Shown: piece by piece, positions 1 to 5,012 of the stretch
Layout of the letters: each line of letters starts with the position of its first letter
Numbering within the stretch: position 1 is the stretch's first letter
NCBI GenBank assembly: GCA_030824835.1
Contig: JAPJRA010000262.1
Location: 1-5,953, forward strand
DNA: 5,953 bases
Source of the DNA: Geminicoccaceae bacterium
GTDB lineage: Bacteria; Pseudomonadota; Alphaproteobacteria; Geminicoccales; Geminicoccaceae
Reading direction: 5' to 3'
Notes under the pieces: generated by a model
Seen by the model: only the letters and a program-made list of their open reading frames with translations
Database searches by the model: none
What the model was told of the DNA's origin: nothing
Made by a program: the position numbers and the translations under genes

Positions 1-746
1 GCCATCGGGACAGCGGGCTCCTGCGCATGATCTGGGCGCGCTCCACCAGTGGCAGTGCCGAGACCCACATGATGCGCATTCGCGAGACGGCCTACGCGCA
101 AGGATCACGCTGCGTGGTGGTCGACCCGATCTCGGCCCTGTCGAAGTCCGGCAACAAGGGCAATGCACGCAACGTCGTGGAGCGCCTGATCGACTGGGCC
201 AAGGCCGAGAGCATCACGCTCCTCTGCACCAGTCTCCTGGATGCCAGCAATCCCGCCATGGAGGGCACGCCGTTACAGGTCTCCACGTTGGCGGATACCT
301 GGATCCACTTGAGCTACCTGGTTAACGCTGGCGAGCGCAATCGCGCCCTCTCGATCATCAAGTCGCGAGGGACCAGTCATTCCAATCAGGTGCGCGAGCT
401 GATCCTGGATGCGCGCGGGGTGACCCTCGCCGATATCTACACGGCCGGTGGCGAGGTGCTGATGGGCACCATGCGCTGGGAGAAGGAGCACGCCGAACGT
501 CTCGCGGCCGCGGAGGCCGAGGCTGCTGCGGGACGGCAACGCCTGCTGCTGGAGGCTGAGACGTTCGAGCTCGAAGACCGTCTGAAGGCCCTGCAGCACG
601 AGCTCGCCGCCAAACGCGCCGCCATCGCCAGTCTGCTGGAAACGGCTGAAAACGCCGCCGCCGCGGAACTCGAGAGCCAGCGCGCGCTGCATCGGATAAG
701 GCAAGGTGACGCCCGTCCCGAGCCCGGCGAGACCGGCTGTGACTAG
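1..746 (+). CDS. kaiC: KaiC-like clock ATPase/autokinase, C-terminal part (5' end outside window)
   Basis: This is the 3' part of a RecA-fold ATPase of the KaiC family; the frame is open from base 3, giving 247 visible residues. KaiC hydrolyses ATP and, in its second (CII) domain, phosphorylates itself; KaiB binds it to set a timing cycle. Visible landmarks are the Walker B strand CVVVDPISAL (Asp codon 123-125), the stretch VSTLADTWI, which I align with ISTITDTII of cyanobacterial KaiC so that Ser (282-284) and Thr (285-287) match the S431/T432 phosphosites, and KSRGTSHS, matching the KMRGSWHD region with its nucleotide-contacting Lys and Arg. Walker A and the catalytic Glu pair lie upstream of the window. 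After about visible residue 158 the chain becomes an Ala/Glu/Arg-rich predicted coiled coil of about 75 residues, unlike the short tail of Synechococcus KaiC. The stop TAG overlaps the likely kaiB start. Whether one or two ATPase domains exist cannot be seen. The alignment is from memory. Confidence 0.88.
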   Translation, partial: HRDSGLLRMIWARSTSGSAETHMMRIRETAYAQGSRCVVVDPISALSKSGNKGNARNVVERLIDWAKAESITLLCTSLLDASNPAMEGTPLQVSTLADTWIHLSYLVNAGERNRALSIIKSRGTSHSNQVRELILDARGVTLADIYTAGGEVLMGTMRWEKEHAERLAAAEAEAAAGRQRLLLEAETFELEDRLKALQHELAAKRAAIASLLETAENAAAAELESQRALHRIRQGDARPEPGETGCD

Positions 747-1026
747 CCCCGTCGTCTGCTTCCGCCTCTACATCGCCGGCGACGCGCCAAACTCGCAACG
801 CGCCACGGCCAACCTTTACAGCTTCTGTGAAGCCTATTTTCCCGAACGACATGAGATCGAGATCATCGACCTGTTTGTCGAACCCGAACGTGCCCTCGCG
901 GACATGGTGCTGCTCACGCCGACCCTGGCGATCGTGGCCCCGCCACCGTTGCGGTCGATCGTCGGCGATCTCGGCGAGACCTCCGTCCTGCTGCACACGC
1001 TGGCGGCAGAGCTCCGCCTCCGATGA
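739..1026 (+). CDS. kaiB: KaiB-like clock protein
   Basis: This is a 95-residue thioredoxin-like protein of the KaiB family, which binds KaiC and can switch fold to control its phosphorylation state. Family marks are FRLYIAGDAPNS at residues 8-19 (compare LKLYVAGNTPNS), the strand EIEIIDLF, and the C-terminal LLTPTLAIVAPPPLRSIVGDLG (as two parts: LLTPTLAIV and APPPLRSIVGDLG) with the proline-rich loop typical of the fold-switching half. I prefer the GTG at 739: it puts about nine residues before LYIAG as in other KaiBs, overlaps the kaiC stop as GTGACTAG, and has GAGA six bases upstream. A GTG at 706 in the same frame, with AAGG four bases upstream, would add 11 residues (106 aa). The gene ends in ATGA shared with the kinase start, implying translational coupling. 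There is no acidic C-terminal tail like that of cyanobacterial KaiB. The family call is firm; the start is less so. Confidence 0.88.
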   Translation: MTSPVVCFRLYIAGDAPNSQRATANLYSFCEAYFPERHEIEIIDLFVEPERALADMVLLTPTLAIVAPPPLRSIVGDLGETSVLLHTLAAELRLR

Positions 1027-2717
1027 GCGCAACGGACCGGACGGCGGTCGAGCGGCATGAAGAGCTGCTGGAACTCGTGGCCCTCCTCACCTCCACGCAG
1101 GAGCGCATTCTGGAGCTGACCGGCGGCCAAGTCGACGCCGTGGTACAGCCATCGGGCGCCCTGCATCTGCTGCCGCAGACGCACACGCACTTCCGGCAGC
1201 GCGACGCCGTTCAGCGCGCCTTCGGCGCCGAGCGGGCAGCCATCCTCGATGCCCTTCCGGCCCAAATCGCTCTGCTGGACCGGGCGGGGCACATCCTCGT
1301 CGTCAATCGCCAATGGCAGGCCAACGGCGAACGCAACGGCCTGGCCAGAGGCTACTCTTTCGTGGGCCGAAGCTACCTCGACGTTTGCACCAGTGCCGAC
1401 GGCGATTCGGCCGAGGAGTCGCTCGCCATGGCCGAGGGCATTCGCGCCGTCCTCGACCGGACACTGCCGTTCTACACACAGGAATATATGTGCCCGACGC
1501 CCCATGGCCTGCGGTGGTTCCAGCTGCTCGTCTCGCCACTCGCCGACGCCACCAACCGTGGTGCCGTGGTGATGCATATCGACATCACCAGTGAGATGGC
1601 GGTCCGGAACGAGTTGCGCGACACGATCACCCGGCTGAACGCCATTTTCGACAATGCTCTGGATGGCATCATTACCATCGGCGAGCAGGGGGCCATCGAA
1701 TCGTTGAACCAGAGCGCCGGGCGCATCTTCGGCTACGAGCCGGACTCACTTCTGGGCCGTGACGCATCGGTGCTCATGCCGACTTTCGATGCCGTGCTCC
1801 GTGAGGGCTATCGGCAGCATCATGGCGATGCGGTGAGCAGGCACGTCGCCGGCTTCGAGTGCGAGATCGACGGCGTCCGCGCGGACGGCTCTTCCATGCC
1901 ATTAGCCCTCGGCCTCAGCGAGATGCGCCTCGGCGAGCGCCTCCTCTATATCGGCATCGTGCGCGACATCACCGAGCGCAAGCGGGTTGAGCGGCTGCAG
2001 AGCGAGTTCATCTCGACCGCAAGCCATGAGCTGCGCACGCCACTGACCTCGATCCTGGCATCCCTGAAGCTCATCACCCATGGAAAGGAGGCACTGCCGC
2101 CCGTATGCTCCCGGCTGTTCCAGCTGGCCTACCGGAACTCGGAGCGGCTGAAGCACCTGATCGACGATATCCTCGACGTCGAGAGGCTGGCCAGCGGGCA
2201 GGTCAAGCTCGAATGCGCGCCGGTCACGCTGCACGAGCTAGTGGCCCAGTATCTCGAGGCGAGCGCGGCCGAGGCCGCCAGCCTGCAGGTAGGCCTGGGC
2301 CTCGAGGCGGCGGTGGCTACGGATCACCCCTTGGTGCATGCGGACGGGGAGCGGATCCACCAGATCCTGGGCAATCTGGTCGGTAATGCCGTCAAGTTCT
2401 CCCCACCCGGCGCCACCGTCCGGCTTCGTGTCCAGGAGCGGCACGGTTGGGTCCGGGTCGAAATCGAGGACAGCGGGATCGGCATCGATCCGGCGTTTCA
2501 TGGCCAGCTCTTCGAGCGGTTCGCCCGGGCAGACAATACCAACACGCGCAGCAAGGGCGGCACCGGCCTCGGGCTCCACGTCAGCAAGGCGCTGGTGGAG
2601 CGACATGGCGGTCGCATCGGCTTCCGCTCTGAGCCCGGCAAGGGCTCGACCTTCTGGTTCGAGCTGCCCGTCTGGCAGCCGAGCGCAGCTGCATCTGCCG
2701 CACCGGTGACGTCGTAA
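1023..2717 (+). CDS. Cytosolic double-PAS sensor histidine kinase of the Kai operon
   Basis: This is a 564-residue two-component sensor kinase with no signal peptide or membrane segment. In order it has a short N-terminal helix and the segment LTGGQVDAVVQPSG (32-45), PAS1 (about 71-190), PAS2 (about 202-318, ending VRDITERK), a HisKA dimerisation helix with SHELRTPL (phosphoacceptor His335), and a HATPase_c domain with N box NLVGNAVKFS (451-460), G1 box EDSGIGI (482-488), F box FERF (497-500) and G2 box GGTGLGL (512-518). All catalytic boxes look intact, so it should be active. There is no receiver domain. The start ATG overlaps the kaiB stop (ATGA) and has only a weak, distant ribosome site, so translation probably follows kaiB. 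PAS2 resembles the FixL PAS fold, but Arg260 stands where the FixL haem-ligand His would be. It is likely the output or input kinase of the KaiBC module. Unlike SasA it has no KaiB-like domain. The ligand and the partner regulator are unknown. Confidence 0.92.
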   Translation: MSATDRTAVERHEELLELVALLTSTQERILELTGGQVDAVVQPSGALHLLPQTHTHFRQRDAVQRAFGAERAAILDALPAQIALLDRAGHILVVNRQWQANGERNGLARGYSFVGRSYLDVCTSADGDSAEESLAMAEGIRAVLDRTLPFYTQEYMCPTPHGLRWFQLLVSPLADATNRGAVVMHIDITSEMAVRNELRDTITRLNAIFDNALDGIITIGEQGAIESLNQSAGRIFGYEPDSLLGRDASVLMPTFDAVLREGYRQHHGDAVSRHVAGFECEIDGVRADGSSMPLALGLSEMRLGERLLYIGIVRDITERKRVERLQSEFISTASHELRTPLTSILASLKLITHGKEALPPVCSRLFQLAYRNSERLKHLIDDILDVERLASGQVKLECAPVTLHELVAQYLEASAAEAASLQVGLGLEAAVATDHPLVHADGERIHQILGNLVGNAVKFSPPGATVRLRVQERHGWVRVEIEDSGIGIDPAFHGQLFERFARADNTNTRSKGGTGLGLHVSKALVERHGGRIGFRSEPGKGSTFWFELPVWQPSAAASAAPVTS

Positions 2718-2739
2718 GCCGGCGGCCAGCAATTCCCCC

Positions 2740-2768
2740 TTGCCTGGCGGCAGCTGTGCGGGTATATG
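2740..2768 (+). promoter_or_regulatory. Predicted sigma70-type promoter of the MarR gene
   Basis: TTGCCT (2740-2745) and TATATG (2763-2768) are separated by exactly 17 bases and each match four of six positions of the sigma70 consensus. The -10 hexamer is the core of the palindrome at 2757-2774. Transcription would start around 2775-2777, at or just before the ATG at 2777, giving a leaderless or nearly leaderless mRNA. This is a sequence prediction only; the start site is not known. Confidence 0.5.
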
Positions 2769-2774
2769 CCCGCA
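2757..2774 (+). promoter_or_regulatory. Palindromic operator 1, likely MarR self-repression site
   Basis: TGCGGGTATATGCCCGCA has perfect 6-bp arms (TGCGGG/CCCGCA), with 8 of 9 symmetric pairs matching overall. It covers the predicted -10 of the marR promoter and ends two bases before the preferred ATG. Size and symmetry suit a dimeric winged-helix regulator of the MarR family, which commonly represses its own gene. A related site lies at 3190-3207, identical at 14 of 18 positions. Binding by the adjacent MarR is inferred. Confidence 0.65.
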
Positions 2775-2776
2775 TC

Positions 2777-3175
2777 ATGGCTATGGAATGCTACTGTGCT
2801 GTGCTCCGCACCGCCGCCCGCAGGATGACGGCGCAATATGACGCCGCGCTGGAATCGGTCGGCATCAATCTCGCGCAGTTCAGCCTGCTGCGGAACATCG
2901 AGCGCGCGGCGCCGGTGTCGCTCACCGAGCTGGGCCGGCGGGTCGAGCTCGACCGCTCGACCGTCGGGCGCAATGTGCGCGTGCTGCAGCGCATGGGCCT
3001 GGTCGGGATTACCCATGGCTCCGACCAGCGCGAGGCGTCGGTGGAGCTGACCGATCAAGGGCGGGATCTGCTGCAGCGTGCGGTGCCGCTCTGGCGGGAG
3101 GTGCAGCGCAGGATCGAGGCCAAGCTCGACGCCACGCAGGCCGCTGAGCTGCGCAACCTGCTGCAAATGCTGTGA
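2777..3175 (+). CDS. MarR-family transcriptional regulator
   Basis: This is a 132-residue winged helix-turn-helix regulator that binds DNA as a dimer, usually as a repressor released by a small ligand or by thiol oxidation. Features from ATG 2777 are an N-terminal dimerisation helix (MAMECYCAVLRTAARRM), the helix-turn-helix SLTELGRRVELDRSTVGRNV (48-67), the wing with ITHGSDQREA and the typical LTDQGRDLL (91-99), and a C-terminal dimerisation helix. Cys5 and Cys7 sit in the first helix, near where OhrR-type MarR proteins carry a sensing cysteine; a redox role is only a possibility. Start choice: ATG 2777 fits a leaderless mRNA from the predicted promoter. A GTG at 2756 in frame would add seven residues but lies inside the operator, and neither start has a good ribosome site. 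The gene is followed by a transporter with a similar operator, so it probably controls that transporter and itself. Confidence 0.9.
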   Translation: MAMECYCAVLRTAARRMTAQYDAALESVGINLAQFSLLRNIERAAPVSLTELGRRVELDRSTVGRNVRVLQRMGLVGITHGSDQREASVELTDQGRDLLQRAVPLWREVQRRIEAKLDATQAAELRNLLQML

Positions 3176-3189
3176 ATTTTTTGCCGAAA

Positions 3190-3207
3190 TGCGGGTGCAT
3201 ACCCGTA
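3190..3207 (+). promoter_or_regulatory. Palindromic operator 2, upstream of the MFS transporter
   Basis: TGCGGGTGCATACCCGTA contains perfect 5-bp arms CGGGT/ACCCG around GCAT and matches operator 1 at 14 of 18 positions. The half-sites of both operators fit a shared pattern close to T(G/A)CGGG(T/C)AT, with one weaker half here. It starts 15 bases after the marR stop and ends 15 bases before the leader frame at 3223. No clear -35/-10 pair could be fixed: TTGCCG (3181-3186) with CGTAAC (3204-3209) is possible but weak. Confidence 0.6.
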
Positions 3208-3222
3208 ACTGGAGGGTGTCTC

Positions 3223-3303
3223 ATGTCGCTCGCGTCTCTCAGCCTGCGCCGGCCCGACCCGGCAGCCGGCCGTTCGACCGCCAGCAGGAGGCGCTCGGCA
3301 TGA
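3223..3303 (+). CDS. Possible 26-residue leader peptide upstream of the MFS transporter
   Basis: This small frame begins with ATG 3223, has GGAGGG (3211-3216) six bases upstream, and ends with TGA that overlaps the transporter ATG as ATGA (3300-3303). The peptide begins MSLASLSLRRPDPAAG and ends SRRRSA; it is rich in Ser and Arg and has no membrane segment or known domain. The ribosome site is better than that of most genes here, which favours translation. The exact ATGA junction suggests coupling to the transporter, perhaps as a translational regulator. It could also be chance in GC-rich DNA: the transporter has its own AGGAGG, located inside this frame. Confidence 0.4.
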   Translation: MSLASLSLRRPDPAAGRSTASRRRSA

Positions 3304-4631
3304 TCTCCTCCCGGCTCGCCGTCACCCTCGCCAGGCGGAACATCCATTACGGCTGGGTCGTCGCCGCGACGACCTTCCTCACTATGCTGGCCACGGCCGG
3401 GGCGGTGGGCGCGCCCGGCGTCATGATCGTGCCGCTGCAGCGCGAGTTCGGCTGGCAGAACGCCGACATCTCCTCGGCCCTGGCCATCCGCCTCGTCCTG
3501 TTCGGCCTGATGGGTCCGTTCGCCGCCGCCTTCATGAACCGCTTCGGCATCAAGCGCGTGGTCGGCTCGGCCCTGGCCCTGATCATGGCGGGCATCGCCG
3601 GCTCGATGGTGATGACCGAGGTATGGCAGCTCGTCCTGCTGTGGGGAATCATCGTCGGCCTCGGCACCGGCATGACCGCCCTGGTCCTGGGAGCCACCGT
3701 GGCGACGCGCTGGTTCATGCAGCGCCGCGGCCTCGTCGTCGGCATGCTGACGGCCAGTACCGCCACCGGTCAGCTCGTCTTCCTGCCCCTGCTGGCCGAG
3801 CTCACTGAGCGGTTCGGCTGGCGGATCGCCTTGACCCTGGTCCTCGGTATCCTGCTCGCTTCCATGCTCCTGGTGCTGGTCCTGATGCGCGACCGGCCGT
3901 CGGACGTCGGCCTCGCGCCCTATGGCGGCGAGGCCCTGGTCCCGGCGCCGACGGCGGAGCACGGGCTCGGGACCCTGCTCCTGTCGCCGCTCGTGGCCTT
4001 GCGCGAGGCGGCGGGCAGCCGGACCTTCTGGATCCTGTTCGCCACCTTCTTCGTCTGTGGCACGAGCACCAACGGCCTGATCCAGACCCACTGGATCACG
4101 CTGTGCGGCGATTTCGGCGTGGCCCCGGTGGGTGCGGCCGGCGTGCTCGCAGCCATCGGCGTGTTCGACTTCATTGGCACCATCCTTTCTGGCTGGCTGT
4201 CCGACCGCTACGACAATCGCTGGCTGCTGTTCTGGTACTACGGCCTGCGCGGCCTCTCTTTGCTCTTCCTGCCGTTCACGGACTTCTCCTTCTACGGCCT
4301 GTCGCTGTTCGCTGTGTTCTATGGCCTGGATTGGGTGGCCACCGTGCCACCGACCGTGCGCCTGGCCGCGGATCGCTTCGGCGCCGAGCGGGCGAACCTC
4401 ACCTTCGGCTGGATCTTCGCCGGCCATCAGCTTGGCGCCGCCACCGCCGCCTACGGCGCCGGGGCCGCGCGCGACGGCTTCGCCAGCTACATGCCGGCTC
4501 TGTTCGCCGCCGGTGCTCTCTGCCTCGTGGCCTCGCTGCTGGTCTTGACGCTCAGCCGCCCTACGGGAGGGAGCAAGGCGAAGCCCGTACCTCCCACCCC
4601 ACCGACGGGCCGACCGGCCTACGCCGACTGA
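3300..4631 (+). CDS. MFS transporter, monocarboxylate/oxalate-formate antiporter-like
   Basis: This is a 443-residue inner-membrane secondary transporter of the major facilitator superfamily with about 12 membrane helices (roughly 17-42, 57-78, 86-104, 109-134, 145-167, 174-196, 240-262, 275-299, 306-325, 329-352, 366-390, 397-418) and a cytoplasmic loop (197-238) between the two halves. The opening NIHYGWVVAATTFL followed by PGVMIVPLQREFGW is typical of the monocarboxylate/oxalate-formate branch. Motif A is represented by FMNRFGIKRVV after helix 2 and GWLSDRYDNRW after helix 8. The start ATG 3300 has AGGAGG eight bases upstream (3286-3291). The frame is open further upstream, but that part is hydrophilic and runs through the operator, so it is not counted. 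The tail after residue 420 is Pro-rich and short. The substrate is unknown; a small carboxylate is the family-based guess. The MarR gene and the paired operators suggest inducible expression. Confidence 0.9.
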   Translation: MISSRLAVTLARRNIHYGWVVAATTFLTMLATAGAVGAPGVMIVPLQREFGWQNADISSALAIRLVLFGLMGPFAAAFMNRFGIKRVVGSALALIMAGIAGSMVMTEVWQLVLLWGIIVGLGTGMTALVLGATVATRWFMQRRGLVVGMLTASTATGQLVFLPLLAELTERFGWRIALTLVLGILLASMLLVLVLMRDRPSDVGLAPYGGEALVPAPTAEHGLGTLLLSPLVALREAAGSRTFWILFATFFVCGTSTNGLIQTHWITLCGDFGVAPVGAAGVLAAIGVFDFIGTILSGWLSDRYDNRWLLFWYYGLRGLSLLFLPFTDFSFYGLSLFAVFYGLDWVATVPPTVRLAADRFGAERANLTFGWIFAGHQLGAATAAYGAGAARDGFASYMPALFAAGALCLVASLLVLTLSRPTGGSKAKPVPPTPPTGRPAYAD

Positions 4632-4638
4632 GGCATCA

Positions 4639-4680
4639 GGCCGCCGGCACCGCGCTCAACCCGCGAACCCGCCGGCGGCC
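4639..4680. terminator. Stem-loop between convergent genes, possible bidirectional terminator
   Basis: GGCCGCCGGC (4639-4648) and GCCGGCGGCC (4671-4680) form a perfect 10-bp inverted repeat around a 22-base loop, in which CGCG at 4651-4654 and 4662-4665 can also pair. It begins eight bases after the transporter stop and covers the last codons of the opposing DUF924 remnant. Position and strength suit a bidirectional terminator. No T-run follows on either strand, so intrinsic termination is doubtful, and such repeats arise easily in GC-rich DNA. Confidence 0.4.
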
Positions 4681-5012
4681 AGAAACGCGGCCTCCGCCGC
4701 GGTGGTCGATCGGCCGAGCAGGGTGTTGCGGTGGGGAAAGCGGCCGAAGCGGGGACGATGGCGCGGTGGCCCAGCGCATGCTGCGCGTAGTCCCCGCCGA
4801 GGCCGCGATGGAGGCAGCAGGAGGAGGGCCAGCACCCCGTCGGCCGTCGCCGACCAGTCGTCCAGCTCCCGCCGCGCGGCCGCGAAATGGAGCTCCAGGA
4901 AGCGTTCCCGAAACGCCGCGTCGAAGGCCGCATCCTTCGTGAACCACCGTGCCGGGCCCGCCGCCCGCCAGAAGTCCAGGACCGCGGCTGCTCGGGGATC
5001 GGTTCCGCTCAT
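4656..5012 (-). pseudogene. DUF924 family protein remnant with internal deletion and frameshift
   Basis: The open frame encodes 118 residues. The first 66 match the start of DUF924 proteins (AVLDFWRAAGPARWFTKDAA, then ELDDWSATADGVLALLLL), and residues 88-118 match their end (RFGRFPHRNTLLGR). From memory, family members have about 180-200 residues. The conserved middle (the DQFPRN motif, the AFA-D segment and the HSE-dQ stretch) is absent. Between the matching ends, residues 67-87 do not fit the family, but the neighbouring frame over about 4811-4756 reads GDYAQHALGHRAIV, the usual sequence just before RFGRFPHRN. So a deletion of roughly 250-300 bases near 4811-4818 and a one-base shift near 4751-4756 together restore the end frame. 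The start ATG overlaps the regulator stop (ATGA), so it was once the second gene of that operon. DUF924 function is not established. Most likely inactive, unless this is a sequencing or assembly error. Confidence 0.72.

Noticed and set aside
834..1577. 247-codon open frame on the minus strand opposite kaiB and the kinase N-terminus
   Set aside because: No domain or motif recognised, and the opposite strand carries clear KaiB and PAS sequences; judged a shadow.
2718..2729. GCCGGCGGCCAG occurring here and again at 4671-4682 as a possible repeat element
   Set aside because: A 12-base GC-only type match can arise by chance in this composition, and the surroundings are not similar.
2718..2751. 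Possible terminator hairpin after the kinase (GCCAG 2725-2729 with CTGGC 2744-2748)
   Set aside because: Only five base pairs, a 14-base loop, no T-run, and it overlaps the predicted marR promoter; too weak to call.
2498..3166. 222-codon minus-strand frame opposite the kinase end and marR
   Set aside because: It spans a kinase end, a promoter and a regulator on the other strand, and has no recognisable protein features.
3078..3299. N-terminal extension of the transporter in the same open frame
   Set aside because: It would overlap the marR end and operator 2, is hydrophilic and Cys/Arg-rich, and lacks a ribosome site; ATG 3300 with AGGAGG is much better.
3009..4427. 472-codon open frame on the minus strand opposite marR and the transporter
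   Set aside because: Its product is low-complexity (Gln, Glu, Gly, Arg, His rich) with no recognisable fold, and it lies exactly opposite a convincing membrane protein. Long antisense frames are expected in GC-rich coding DNA.
4563..4597. Inverted repeat near the transporter 3' end (ACGGG/CCCGT, GGGAGG/CCTCCC)
   Set aside because: The two pairings conflict with each other, lie inside coding sequence and have no T-run.
4103..4942. 279-codon plus-strand frame over the transporter end and the DUF924 remnant
   Set aside because: Product is almost entirely Arg/Pro/Ala/Gly and runs through two convincing genes; a composition artefact.
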